Origin: Pseudomonas sp. B21-028
GTDB taxonomy: Bacteria > Pseudomonadota > Gammaproteobacteria > Pseudomonadales > Pseudomonadaceae
Assembly: GCF_024749045.1 (NCBI RefSeq)
Contig: NZ_CP087184.1
Span: forward strand, 62,001 to 126,000
Length of the DNA stretch: 64,000 bases
Direction: 5' to 3'
The notes beneath the pieces were generated by a model, which searched no databases, was not told the origin of the DNA, and worked only from the letters and a program-made list of their open reading frames with translations. This document shows, piece by piece, positions 37,842 to 46,782 of this stretch (positions are counted from its first letter, which is position 1; every line of letters starts with the position of its first letter). The position numbers were made by a program, and so were the translations under genes.

Positions 37842-38544
37842 GGTGTCTCCCTGCGTTATGCCATCCGAGATAAAGGAAAAGGCCGAACAGTGCCGCCGCC
37901 ATGGCGAACCACTGAACGGCATAACCGAGGTGTTTTTCCGGCCCCATGCTCACCACCGGCCAATCGGTGCGGTAGGCGCCAGGGCCGCTTTGTTGACGCA
38001 ATTCGTAGGCGAAACCGTTGCGATCCAGCTCGGCCCAGAGCTTGGCCGGCTCGATGGCGGTGACCAGTCGAGGCCACGGTGCGCTGGTGGGGTCGGCGCG
38101 GAGCTGGAACGTGGTGCCCGGTGCAACGTAGACCCAGGCCTGCAGGCTCAGGGGCTGTTCGGGGGTGTCGAAGACCGGCGGGGTGCGGCGGTCCGGCCAC
38201 GGCAGCCAGCCGCGATTGACCAGCAACCACAGCCCGGTCCGATGATCGAGAAAGGGTTGCAGCAACTCGACGCCGACCTTGCCGTCGTGCTGGCGGTTAT
38301 CCAGCAGGATGCTGTGCTCGGCGTCGAACTGACCATTTAGCAGCACCGGTCGGAAGGCCGGATCCGCCGTCTGTTGCAGCTCGGCGCTGTCCATCGGCGG
38401 CGCCACGCGACGCTCGGCGTAGTTCGCCATGAGCACGCGTTTCTGTTCGCCCCGGCTCAATTGCCAGAGGCCCAGGCACACCATGACCGGTACCAGAATG
38501 GCCACCACCAGCGACGGCACGAGGCCCGGCCGGAAGCCTTTCAT
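37807..38544 (-). CDS. SURF1-family cytochrome oxidase assembly protein
   Basis: The 245-residue protein has two TM segments, at ~10-28 (VPSLVVAILVPVMVCLGLWQL) and ~212-232, enclosing a periplasmic domain. This hairpin is typical of SURF1/Shy1, which helps insert heme A into subunit I. Conserved GLWQLSRGEQK and LLVNRGWLP are visible. The tail is His/Asn-rich. The start at 38544 gives MKGFRPGLVP. Confidence 0.92.
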   Translation of the reverse strand: MKGFRPGLVPSLVVAILVPVMVCLGLWQLSRGEQKRVLMANYAERRVAPPMDSAELQQTADPAFRPVLLNGQFDAEHSILLDNRQHDGKVGVELLQPFLDHRTGLWLLVNRGWLPWPDRRTPPVFDTPEQPLSLQAWVYVAPGTTFQLRADPTSAPWPRLVTAIEPAKLWAELDRNGFAYELRQQSGPGAYRTDWPVVSMGPEKHLGYAVQWFAMAAALFGLFLYLGWHNAGRHHGNRHESNQHV

Positions 38545-38614
38545 GGTGCCGTCCGAAAGTCGTCGAACGGGAAAGCTATACTCACGTGCATCGCGTCCCC
38601 CCGGAGTGTCCCTG

Positions 38615-38818
38615 ATGCTAAAAGCAGCCATCGTCCTGATGCTGATCGCCACGGTTGTCAGCCTGTTCAGCGGCCTGTTTTTTCTGGTCAAGGACGAAAG
38701 CGATTCCAATCGCCTGATGATCGCCCTGGCGATTCGGGTCAGCCTGGCCGCTGTCACCGTCGGCTTGATTGCCTGGGGTTTTTTCAGCGGCCAGTTGGTG
38801 TCCCACGCGCCTTGGTAA
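38615..38818 (+). CDS. DUF2909 twin-transmembrane protein
   Basis: The 67-residue protein consists almost only of two membrane helices (LKAAIVLMLIATVVSLFSGL and IALAIRVSLAAVTVGLIAWG) joined by a polar loop VKDESDSNR. It is the only gene on this strand within the oxidase cluster and is a conserved small companion of it in pseudomonads. A small assembly or stability role for the oxidase is conceivable but unproven. Confidence 0.85.
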   Translation: MLKAAIVLMLIATVVSLFSGLFFLVKDESDSNRLMIALAIRVSLAAVTVGLIAWGFFSGQLVSHAPW

Positions 38819-38839
38819 AGAACGCCCTGATAAAGAGCG

Positions 38840-39727
38840 CTAGAGCACGTAGACGAAGATGAACAACCCGATCCACACCACATCGACGAAGTGCCAGTAC
38901 CAGCTCGCCGCCTCGAAGCCGAACTGATGCTCGTTGTCGAAGTGCCCACGCATGATCCGCATCAGCATGACGAACAAAATGATCGTGCCGATGGTGACGT
39001 GCGCGCCGTGGAAACCGGTAAGCATGAAGAACGTCGCGCCGTAGACACCGGAGCCCAGGGTCAGGCCCAGTTCCTTGTAGGCGTGCATGTATTCTTCGGC
39101 CTGAAAGCCCAGGAACGCGCAACCCAGTAGCACGGTGATCGCCAGCCAGAGCTTCAGCGCGCCACGGTGGCCTTTTTTCAAGGCATGGTGGGCGATGGTC
39201 ACCGTGACGCTGGAGCTGACCAGCAACACGGTGTTGAGCAGCGGCAGGCCCCAGGGGCTGATGACTTCCTTGGGCGCAGGGAACAGTTTCGGGTCGGGAT
39301 TGTTCAGCAGGGGCCAGGTGAACTGGAAGTTCGGCCAGAGCATATGGGCCACGCCTTTGGTGCCTTCGCCGCCCAGGGCCGGTCCCGACACGTGGCGTAC
39401 GTAGAACAGCGCACCGAAGAAGGCGATGAAGAACATTACCTCGGAAAAGATGAACCAGCTCATGCCCCAGCGAAACGAGCGGTCGAGCTGCGGGCTGTAC
39501 AGCCCGGCGCGGCTTTCCTTGACCACCGCGCCGAACCAGCCGAACAGCATGTAGGCCACCAGCAGGCCGCCGACAAAGAAGATCAGCGGACCGTGGGATT
39601 CCGGTCGAGCGGCCTTCAGGTCGTTGAACCAGGTCGCCAGGCCATACACCGTGACGAACATCCCCACCGTGGCGATGATCGGCCATTTGCTCTGGGCCGG
39701 AACGTAATAGTGTTCGTGAGTTGCCAT
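38840..39727 (-). CDS. Cytochrome c oxidase subunit III
   Basis: The 295-residue membrane protein has seven predicted helices and family motifs (WGMSWFIFSEVMFFIAFFGAL, TGFHGAHVTIGTI, ASWYWHFVDVVWIGLF). It is the non-catalytic core subunit of the aa3-type oxidase, in the order coxB-coxA-cox11-coxIII. Confidence 0.97.
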   Translation of the reverse strand: MATHEHYYVPAQSKWPIIATVGMFVTVYGLATWFNDLKAARPESHGPLIFFVGGLLVAYMLFGWFGAVVKESRAGLYSPQLDRSFRWGMSWFIFSEVMFFIAFFGALFYVRHVSGPALGGEGTKGVAHMLWPNFQFTWPLLNNPDPKLFPAPKEVISPWGLPLLNTVLLVSSSVTVTIAHHALKKGHRGALKLWLAITVLLGCAFLGFQAEEYMHAYKELGLTLGSGVYGATFFMLTGFHGAHVTIGTIILFVMLMRIMRGHFDNEHQFGFEAASWYWHFVDVVWIGLFIFVYVL

Positions 39728-39751
39728 TTATTGTTCTCCTTATCGGGCACG

Positions 39752-40303
39752 CTATCGTTCAGTGTTTTGAGCCACCGGTGGATGACGAGCGGTGATATCG
39801 AACAGCGTGTAGGACAGCGTCAGGTGCTTCACATCCTTGGGCATGTCCCGGTCGACGATGAAGCGCATGGGCATTTCGATCCGTTCACCGGGTTGCAGCA
39901 CTTGCTGGGTAAAACAAAAACACTCGGTCTTGTGGAAATACGCCGCCGCGGTGCTCGGCGCGATGCTCGGAACGGCCTGGGCGCTCATCGGCCGGTCGGT
40001 GGGGTTATGGGCCACGAAGACCATCTCGTTCACCGCTCCCGGTTGCACCACCAATTGATCGCCCTTGGGGTAGAAGTCCCAAGGCATGTCCACCGCATTG
40101 GTCGACAGGAACTGCACGCGAACCTGCCGCGACGCATCGGCCACCTGCTCGCCCTCGTACTGCCCCGCGGTCTTGCCATTGATGCCGAACGCCTTGCACA
40201 TCACGTCGTAGATCGGCACCAGGGCAAAGCCGAAGACGAACATCGCCACCACCACGATCATCAGGCGGGTGACCAGTTTCTTCATCGAGATGGAATCAGC
40301 CAT
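39752..40303 (-). CDS. Cytochrome c oxidase assembly protein CtaG/Cox11
   Basis: This factor delivers copper to CuB of subunit I. The 183-residue protein has one N-terminal TM (LMIVVVAMFVFGFALVPIYDVM) and a periplasmic Ig-like domain with the copper-binding CFCF motif (FHKTECFCFTQQ). The ATG at 40303 (MADSISMKKLVTR) follows an AGG-containing site. A REPIN separates it from coxA. Confidence 0.95.
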   Translation of the reverse strand: MADSISMKKLVTRLMIVVVAMFVFGFALVPIYDVMCKAFGINGKTAGQYEGEQVADASRQVRVQFLSTNAVDMPWDFYPKGDQLVVQPGAVNEMVFVAHNPTDRPMSAQAVPSIAPSTAAAYFHKTECFCFTQQVLQPGERIEMPMRFIVDRDMPKDVKHLTLSYTLFDITARHPPVAQNTER

Positions 40304-40327
40304 GGTTCCCAACCTCCCCACCAACCC

Positions 40328-40407
40328 CTGTGGGAGCGAGCCTGCTCGCGATAGCGGTGCATCTGGCACACCGAGTCGCGCCTATCGCGAGCAGGCTCGC
40401 TCCCACA
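40328..40407. repeat. REPIN inside the cytochrome oxidase operon
   Basis: Arms CTGTGGGAGCGAGCCTGCTC and complement surround a ~34-base spacer, between coxA and cox11. Its hairpin in the mRNA could reduce read-through or stabilise the upstream coxBA message. Confidence 0.9.
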
Positions 40408-40420
40408 AGGGCAGCCGTGT

Positions 40421-42013
40421 TCATTTCACTTCCGGCGGCGTAGTAAAGGTGTGATACGGCGCCGGCGAAGGCACGCTCCACTCCAACCCTTCGGCCCCAT
40501 CCCACGGCTTGGCCGGTGCTGGCGGGCCGCCGCGGATGGTCTTGATCACAATGAACAGGAAGAAGATCTGCGTGGTGCCGAACATGAACGCGCCGATGGA
40601 GGAAACCATGTTGAAGTCGGCGAATTGCAGGTTGTAGTCCGGAATCCGCCGGGGCATGCCCGCCAGGCCGACGAAGTGCATCGGGAAGAACGCCATGTTC
40701 ATCCCGATGAACGACAGCCAGAAGTGCAGCTTGCCGAGGGTTTCGTCATACATGTGGCCGGTCCATTTCGGCAGCCAGTAGTAGGCCGAGGCGAAGATCC
40801 CGAAGATCGCGCCGGGCACCAGCACGTAGTGGAAGTGCGCGACCACGAAGTAGGTGTCCTGGTACTGGAAGTCCGCCGGGGCGATGGCCAGCATCAGCCC
40901 GGAGAAGCCGCCGATGGAGAACAGGATCACGAACGCCACGGCAAACAGCATCGGTGTCTCGAAGGTCAGCGAGCCCTGCCACATGGTGCTGGCCCAGTTG
41001 AACACCTTCACCCCGGTGGGCACGGCGATCAGCAGGGTGGCGTACATGAAGAACAGCTCGCCCACCAGCGGGATGCCCACCACGAACATGTGGTGCGCCC
41101 AGACGATGAACGACAGGAACGCAATGGCTGCCGTGGCGTAGACCATCGAGGTGTAGCCGAACAGCGGCTTGCGCGAGAACGCCGGGATGATCGAGCTGAC
41201 GGCACCGAAGGCCGGCAGGATCATGATGTACACCTCGGGGTGACCAAAGAACCAGAACACGTGCTGGAACAGCACCGGGTCACCGCCGCCGGCGGCACTG
41301 AAGAAGCTGGTGCCGAAGTGGATGTCCATCAGCATCATCGTCACGCAACCGGCCAGCACCGGCATCACCGCGATCAGCAGGAACGCGGTGATCAGCCAGG
41401 TCCAGACGAACAGCGGCATTTTCATCAGCGTCATGCCGGGGGCGCGCAGGTTGAGAATGGTGGCGATCACGTTGATCGCGCCCATGATCGAGCTGATCCC
41501 CATCAGGTGGATGGCGAAGATGAAGAACGTCACGCTTTCCGGCGCATAGGTGGTGGACAGCGGCGCGTAGAAGGTCCAGCCGAAGTTCGGCCCGCCTCCT
41601 GCGGTGAACAACGTCGACACGAGCATCAGGAACGCCGCCGGCAACAGCCAGAAGCTGAAGTTGTTCATGCGCGGCAGGGCCATGTCCGGCGCGCCGATCA
41701 TCAACGGGATCATCCAGTTGGCGAGGCCGACGAAGGCCGGCATCACCGCGCCGAAGACCATCACCAGGCCGTGCATGGTGGTCATCTGGTTGAAAAACGC
41801 CGGTTCCACGATCTGCAGGCCGGGCTGGAACAGCTCGGCGCGGATCACCATGGCGAACGAGCCGCCCAACAGGAACATGGAGAAGGCGAACCACAGGTAC
41901 AGCGTGCCGATATCCTTGTGGTTGGTGGTCAGTACCCAGCGCATCAGGCCCTTGGCGGGGCCGTGGGCGTGGTCGGCGCCGGCATGACCGTGGTCATCGA
42001 TCACAGCACTCAT
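40421..42013 (-). CDS. ctaD: Cytochrome c oxidase subunit I (aa3 type)
   Basis: The catalytic heme-copper subunit has 530 residues and 12 helices. Heme a/a3 and CuB ligands are seen in TTMHGLVMVFGAVMPA, FWFFGHPEVYIMILPAFG (CuB His and cross-linked Tyr), VWAHHMFVVG and VVAHFHYVLVPGA. The ATG at 42013 follows AGGAGACAGGAC-like sequence; an in-frame start at 42082 lacks support. It terminates terminal respiration by reducing O2 with proton pumping. Confidence 0.98.
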   Translation of the reverse strand: MSAVIDDHGHAGADHAHGPAKGLMRWVLTTNHKDIGTLYLWFAFSMFLLGGSFAMVIRAELFQPGLQIVEPAFFNQMTTMHGLVMVFGAVMPAFVGLANWMIPLMIGAPDMALPRMNNFSFWLLPAAFLMLVSTLFTAGGGPNFGWTFYAPLSTTYAPESVTFFIFAIHLMGISSIMGAINVIATILNLRAPGMTLMKMPLFVWTWLITAFLLIAVMPVLAGCVTMMLMDIHFGTSFFSAAGGGDPVLFQHVFWFFGHPEVYIMILPAFGAVSSIIPAFSRKPLFGYTSMVYATAAIAFLSFIVWAHHMFVVGIPLVGELFFMYATLLIAVPTGVKVFNWASTMWQGSLTFETPMLFAVAFVILFSIGGFSGLMLAIAPADFQYQDTYFVVAHFHYVLVPGAIFGIFASAYYWLPKWTGHMYDETLGKLHFWLSFIGMNMAFFPMHFVGLAGMPRRIPDYNLQFADFNMVSSIGAFMFGTTQIFFLFIVIKTIRGGPPAPAKPWDGAEGLEWSVPSPAPYHTFTTPPEVK

Positions 42014-42095
42014 GTCCTGTCTCCTTCGAACGAATGGGCTGGACGGCGCGGGGCGATGAGCCCCGACCGGTTGCGGGAACACACGTCAGGCCGGC

Positions 42096-43223
42096 TCATT
42101 TGCTTTCCGCCTGTTTGAGTTCCAGCACTTCTTTCGGCGTGACCATGTCGCCCTTGTTGTTGCCCCAGGCGTTACGTTCATAGGTCACGACGGCGGCGAT
42201 ATCGACTTCCGACAATTGCTTGCCGAACGCGGCCATTGCGGTCCCCGGTTTGCCGTGGAAGACAATGCTCAGGTGATCGGCCTTCGGCCCGGTGGCGATC
42301 TTCGAGCCCTTGAGTGCCGGGAACATCGGCGGCAGGCCCTGGCCTTCGGCCTGGTGACAGGCCACGCAGGTGGTGTGGTAGATCTTGTCGCCACGTTCCT
42401 TGAGTTCTTCCAGGGTCCATTCCTTGCTGGTCAACTCTTTGAGCTGCGCGGCTTCGGCCTTGCGTTCGCCCAGCCATTTCTCGTAGTCGGGCTTGCTCTT
42501 GACCTCGACCACGATCGGCATGAAGCCGTGGTCCTTGCCACACAGCTCGGCGCACTGGCCGCGATACAGGCCGGGCTTGTCCACCCGGGTCCAGGCTTCG
42601 TTGACGAAACCGGGAATGGCGTCGCGCTTGACCGCGAAGGCCGGTACCCACCAGGAGTGGATCACGTCGGCGGAGGTCACCAGGAAGCGCACCTTGGCGT
42701 CGACCGGCAGCACCAGCGGCTTGTCGACTTCCAGCAGGTAGTGTTCGCCCTTGGCGCTCTGGTTATGGATCTGTTCGGCGGGTGTGGCCAGGTTGCTGAA
42801 GAACTCGACGTCCTGGCCCAGGTATTTGTAGTGCCACTTCCATTGGTAGCCGGTGATCTGGATATCGATGTCCGACTCGCTGGAGTCGTACATCTTGATC
42901 AGGGTCGCGGTGGCGGGAATCGCCATGGCCACCAGGATCAGGAGGGGCACGATGGTCCAGAGGATCTCGACGCGGGTGTTTTCGTGGAAGTGGGCCGCGT
43001 TCTGGCCGGTCGAGCGGCGGTGCATCATCATCGACCAGAACATGGCGCCGAAGACGATGAGGCCGATCACTACACAAATCCAGAAAATGGTCATGTGCAG
43101 GTCGAATACTGCATTGCTGATCTGTGTCGCTCCAGGCGCCATATTCACAGTCCAGGCAGCTTGCGCCTGGCTGAAAATCGAACACAACAGGAGGCCCATC
43201 CAAACATGTGGATGTCGCGTCAT
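42096..43223 (-). CDS. coxB: Cytochrome c oxidase subunit II with fused cytochrome c domain
   Basis: The 375-residue protein has a signal peptide, two TM helices (~40-60, ~80-105) and a periplasmic CuA domain (VIHSWWVPAF.. YRGQCAELCGKDHGFMPIVVE). An extra C-terminal cytochrome c domain with CVACH (TTCVACHQAEGQGLPPMFP) and an axial Met follows. This makes it a caa3-like subunit II that takes electrons from cytochrome c through its own heme. It is the first gene of the oxidase operon. Confidence 0.97.
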   Translation of the reverse strand: MTRHPHVWMGLLLCSIFSQAQAAWTVNMAPGATQISNAVFDLHMTIFWICVVIGLIVFGAMFWSMMMHRRSTGQNAAHFHENTRVEILWTIVPLLILVAMAIPATATLIKMYDSSESDIDIQITGYQWKWHYKYLGQDVEFFSNLATPAEQIHNQSAKGEHYLLEVDKPLVLPVDAKVRFLVTSADVIHSWWVPAFAVKRDAIPGFVNEAWTRVDKPGLYRGQCAELCGKDHGFMPIVVEVKSKPDYEKWLGERKAEAAQLKELTSKEWTLEELKERGDKIYHTTCVACHQAEGQGLPPMFPALKGSKIATGPKADHLSIVFHGKPGTAMAAFGKQLSEVDIAAVVTYERNAWGNNKGDMVTPKEVLELKQAESK

Positions 43224-43596
43224 TGCGGGTTCCCCTTATCGTTCTTGTTATCCCGTAGGCGTAAAGCCTGCGGCAAGGAGAGCGGCTACATCAGACTACG
43301 AACTCGAACCGCCATGCCTTGCTGCCGTACATCGGGTTCATCAGCTAACTCCATTCAGAACCGAGTATAGACAGCCACTGCAACCTCGCAACGCGATGAC
43401 GTAAATCGTTTGAAACAGACGGGACTTGCGCTGGAGGCCGCGAATGGAGAAGGATGCGAAACCAGATGATGGCAAACCGATATAACAGCGACGCATCAAG
43501 GAAGAAGCAGTTATGACAAATAGGTCTTAGGCGTGTTTATTCGCCAGCTAAGTTATGTCTTCCCTATTTCATTGCCTTTGTTTTCCTGGAGTTGTC
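43224..43596. promoter_or_regulatory. Divergent promoter region of the oxidase operon
   Basis: These ~370 bases lie between the coxB start and the start of the 43597 gene, and must hold both promoters. I see AT-rich stretches but no confident -35/-10 pair, repeat or RNA. Confidence 0.4.
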
Positions 43597-44247
43597 ATGA
43601 ACACCGCCGCATTGCGCGAGCAGATCCAAAAAGCCCAACAACACGAGGCCGAGACTGGTCAGTTGGCCCGTCAGTTGGAAGGCCAGTTACCACACCTGCA
43701 CCGGGCTATCCAATTGCCAGAGACGAACGCCAACGACGTCCTGGCGCGGTTTGTCGCCGCCTACATCGATGAAGTCCCCGACCTGCTGGATGCAGCCAAC
43801 GAAGTCGCCAAGGAGGCGGGCATCGAGCCGCAGATCAAACCGGTGCTGAAAATCGCCGAACAGTATTTCCTCCAGCCGCCGACGATCATGGCCGGTCATG
43901 TCGGGCTCGACAGCTTGCTGGACGAGGCTTACCTGGCGCATCGATTCGTCGAAGAGGTCAACGACCTGTACATCAAGCATTTCGGCCAGCCATTGATCCC
44001 CCTGGACATGACGGTCGCCAATCTGATTGCCCACCAGTTGATCGGCGAAGCCTTTGCCAATCAGCTCGATGAAGTGGTGCATCACGCCTTTGACGAGATG
44101 CTCAACGACGAGACGTTTGCCCTGGAGTCGGTAGAAACCTACCGCGAGAAACTCAGCAGCCCGCACACCGGTGCGGCCTGGAAGCGCTGGCCGTGCATGT
44201 CGCGGCGCCTGGGCGTGGGGTTGGAGCTGGATCAGCCGGCGGCTTGA
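43597..44247 (+). CDS. Conserved hypothetical protein next to the cox operon
   Basis: The 216-residue cytosolic helical protein begins MNTAALREQIQKAQQHEAET with a ribosome site CTGGAGTTGTC. It is rich in Glu, Ala, Leu and His, without a known catalytic motif. A similar protein sits beside coxB in P. aeruginosa, as I recall. Its function is unknown. A REPIN follows its stop. Confidence 0.75.
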   Translation: MNTAALREQIQKAQQHEAETGQLARQLEGQLPHLHRAIQLPETNANDVLARFVAAYIDEVPDLLDAANEVAKEAGIEPQIKPVLKIAEQYFLQPPTIMAGHVGLDSLLDEAYLAHRFVEEVNDLYIKHFGQPLIPLDMTVANLIAHQLIGEAFANQLDEVVHHAFDEMLNDETFALESVETYREKLSSPHTGAAWKRWPCMSRRLGVGLELDQPAA

Positions 44248-44272
44248 TCCAGAGCTGAACTCACCAAACTCC

Positions 44273-44362
44273 TGTGGGAGCGAGCCTGCTCGCGATAGCG
44301 GTCTATCAGCTGACTAAAATGTTGTCTGATACACCGCCATCGCGAGCAGGCTCGCTCCCACA
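44273..44362. repeat. REPIN, left copy of a nearly identical pair
   Basis: Arms TGTGGGAGCGAGCCTGCTCG and complement. The spacer (CTATCAGCTGACTAAAATGT and on to GATACACCGCC) differs from that at 45056-45145 at only about two positions. Confidence 0.92.
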
Positions 44363-44389
44363 TTTGTTCGTCAGGATGCCCCTCCGCTT

Positions 44390-44929
44390 TCAAGCCTTGA
44401 AATCTCTCATCGAGGCAAAGGAATTCGCGATCTTTCGATAGATCAAGTGATCGTCCAGGTCAGTGTCGCCATCGCTGTCGGCGTCGGTGGCGTTGATGAC
44501 CTCTCGGTAAAGTCCTTTGTTGTAGCCGGTGACCGTCACGACTGAATCGGGGGCGGTCATGTCGGAATCTTTGTTGTAGAGGCCAATATCGACGTCAGGC
44601 AGTGCAGCGTTTTGGCTATTGCTGCCAAACGAAACCATGATGCACTTGTACAGCCGCCTCTCGTCCATGCGACTCAACGTGACCATGGCGTTGGCCAGGT
44701 CGGCGGCAAGGGTGTAGTAGGACGCGTCATCGGCGTCGATATCGTCGTCGCCCTCGACATCATCCACACCTTCAGCGGTTTCATATCTGCCATTGGAATC
44801 GGCATAGGCCGTGACGACGACATCGGGCTTGAGCCCAGGCCTGTAGCCATTGTTATAGCGAGAGATTAAGGCTTCGGACACGCCATCTTCATTAGAGTCG
44901 TTGAACTCGTATACCAGTGCATAGTTCAT
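44390..44929 (-). CDS. Acidic protein with EF-hand/dockerin-like calcium loops
   Basis: The 179-residue protein has calcium-loop-like segments DSNEDGVSE (~10-18) and DADSDGDTDLDD (near the C-terminus), plus VDDVEGDDDIDADDAS in the middle. No signal peptide is evident. The start at 44929 (MNYALVYEF) is supported by GGAG six bases before it; the ATG at 44941 lacks one. Family unknown. The gene lies between two almost identical REPINs, unlike its neighbours. Confidence 0.7.
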   Translation of the reverse strand: MNYALVYEFNDSNEDGVSEALISRYNNGYRPGLKPDVVVTAYADSNGRYETAEGVDDVEGDDDIDADDASYYTLAADLANAMVTLSRMDERRLYKCIMVSFGSNSQNAALPDVDIGLYNKDSDMTAPDSVVTVTGYNKGLYREVINATDADSDGDTDLDDHLIYRKIANSFASMRDFKA

Positions 44930-45013
44930 GGAATGCTCCATGGGAGATAGGAAAGATACTTCCTCTACAAACTAAAGCTCGCTCAACGAATGCGTCTACT
45001 GTCATAGCTGACA

Positions 45014-45031
45014 GGTGTACGTGCGTACACC
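45014..45031. promoter_or_regulatory. Short perfect palindrome upstream of the calcium-loop gene
   Basis: GGTGTACG-TG-CGTACACC has 8-base perfect arms, 85 bases upstream of the 44929 start. It could be an operator. No T-run follows. Confidence 0.4.
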
Positions 45032-45055
45032 CGCTTCAAATGCCAGCACAAAACC

Positions 45056-45145
45056 TGTGGGAGCGAGCCTGCTCGCGATAGCGGCCTATCAGCTGACAAA
45101 AATGTTGTCTGATACACCGCCTTCGCGAGCAGGCTCGCTCCCACA
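45056..45145. repeat. REPIN, right copy of the pair
   Basis: Same arms as the 44273 copy and nearly the same spacer. The two are in the same orientation and enclose the calcium-loop gene. Confidence 0.92.
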
Positions 45146-45158
45146 TCAATCGGGGATA

Positions 45159-46688
45159 TCAGGCAGAGGCTGCGCCAACCCCAGCCGTTGTCCGCAACCG
45201 TCCTTCCAACCGGCGCTTGAGCCCGCGGGATTCGATCAGCAGCTTCGATCCCTTGCTGGCGTTCGCCCGTCCCCATTCTTCCAACAACTCCAGGCACGAA
45301 TGGTCGATGTAGCTCAGGTTGTTGAGCGGTACATGCACCGTCACGCCCTGGGGGATGGTTCCCAGCACCTGGGTCAGCGCCGGTACCTTGAGGAAGGTGG
45401 CCGCACCGACCAGCCGCAGCTCCATCTCACCTTCCTGAGGGAGATCGACCAGGCTGATTTTCAGTCGCGAGGCTTTCCAGGCCAGTTTCGCCAGGGTCAG
45501 GCCGAAGCCGATCAGCACGCCGGTCAGCAGGTCGGTGAAGATGATCGCCAGCGCCGTCGCGGCATAGGTGAACATCGGCATCCGGCCATAGCGGCTCAGG
45601 CTACGAAACGCCTTGAGGTCCACCAGTTTGAAACCGGTATAGACCAGCACCCCCGCCAGGCTCGCCACCGGAATGCTTTGCAGCACGCTGGAGAGCAGCA
45701 GGACAAAGAGTAGCAACCACAGGCCATGGAAAATCGTCGACATTCGCGTGGTGGCCCCGGCCTGGACGTTGGCCGAGCTGCGCACGATCACCCCGGTCAT
45801 CGGCAAGGCACCGAGCAGGCCGCAGAGCATGTTACCAATACCTTGGGCGGACAGTTCCCGGTCGAAGTCCGCACGTTCGCCGCTGTGCATGCGATCCACG
45901 GCGGCCGCTGACAGCAGGGTTTCAGCGCTGGCGATAAAGGCCACCGCGAATGCCGCGATCAGCAGCGTGGGGTCGGCCAGGTTCAACAGGTCCGCCGGGC
46001 GCAGCCAATCGATGGCTTCGGCGAGGTTGTCCGGCACCTCGACACGCTTGACCTGCAAAGCCAGCACGAGGCTGGCAACGGTGGCCAAGCCCACGCCGAG
46101 CAAGGCGCCGGGTATGAAGCGCAGGCCATGCGGGCGAAACTTTTCCCACAGCCACATCACCGCAATCGTCGACAGACCCAGCAGGCCGGCCTGCCAGCCG
46201 AACGACGGCAACGCTTGGGCGACTGCGCCGGGGAACGCCGTCAGGTTATCCAGCCCTGACGGCTTGGGCGCCGCGTCGAGCATCACGTGGACCTGGGACA
46301 GCACGATCAGCACACCGATACCCGCCAGCATGCCGTAAACCACGGCCGGTGCGGTTACCCGGAACCAGCAGCCCAGGCGAAAGCGCCCGGCCAACAATTG
46401 CAGGAACCCGGCCAGCAGCAGGATCGGTCCGAGCATGCCCACGCCATGTTGGCGCACCAGCTCGAAAACCAGCACCGCCAACCCGGCGGCCGGCCCGCTG
46501 ACTTGCAACTTCGAACCGGCGAAAAAGCCCACGATCAGGCCACCGACGATACCGGTGATCAGACCCTTGGCGGGCGGTAGGCCGGACGCAATGGCAATGC
46601 CCATGCACAAGGGCAGCGCCACCAGAAACACAACCACCGAAGCCAGCAGCTCCCGTGGCAGAACAGCTTTCAATTGAGCAGCACGCAT
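45159..46688 (-). CDS. SulP-family transporter, probably bicarbonate
   Basis: The 509-residue membrane protein has ~11-12 helices, an early SulP motif (LCMGIAIASGLPPAKGLITG) and a C-terminal STAS domain (VTVHVPLNNLSYIDHSCLELLEEWG). It follows a beta-carbonic anhydrase gene on the same strand (94-base gap). That pairing in bacteria indicates bicarbonate uptake or exchange (established association; transport not shown here). It differs from the SulP protein at 2834-4402. Confidence 0.9.
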   Translation of the reverse strand: MRAAQLKAVLPRELLASVVVFLVALPLCMGIAIASGLPPAKGLITGIVGGLIVGFFAGSKLQVSGPAAGLAVLVFELVRQHGVGMLGPILLLAGFLQLLAGRFRLGCWFRVTAPAVVYGMLAGIGVLIVLSQVHVMLDAAPKPSGLDNLTAFPGAVAQALPSFGWQAGLLGLSTIAVMWLWEKFRPHGLRFIPGALLGVGLATVASLVLALQVKRVEVPDNLAEAIDWLRPADLLNLADPTLLIAAFAVAFIASAETLLSAAAVDRMHSGERADFDRELSAQGIGNMLCGLLGALPMTGVIVRSSANVQAGATTRMSTIFHGLWLLLFVLLLSSVLQSIPVASLAGVLVYTGFKLVDLKAFRSLSRYGRMPMFTYAATALAIIFTDLLTGVLIGFGLTLAKLAWKASRLKISLVDLPQEGEMELRLVGAATFLKVPALTQVLGTIPQGVTVHVPLNNLSYIDHSCLELLEEWGRANASKGSKLLIESRGLKRRLEGRLRTTAGVGAASA

Positions 46689-46782
46689 GGTGACTCTCCC
46701 GAAGATTTTTCAGGCATGGCAAGGCCCGGCCGCTCGAAGAGCAGACAGGGGCTTGACCACGCAAAAATTTATTGAGGAGCGA

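Noticed and set aside
40451..42118. 555-codon frame antisense to coxA
   Set aside because: Extremely rich in His, Arg and Glu, no fold; explained by the coding strand.
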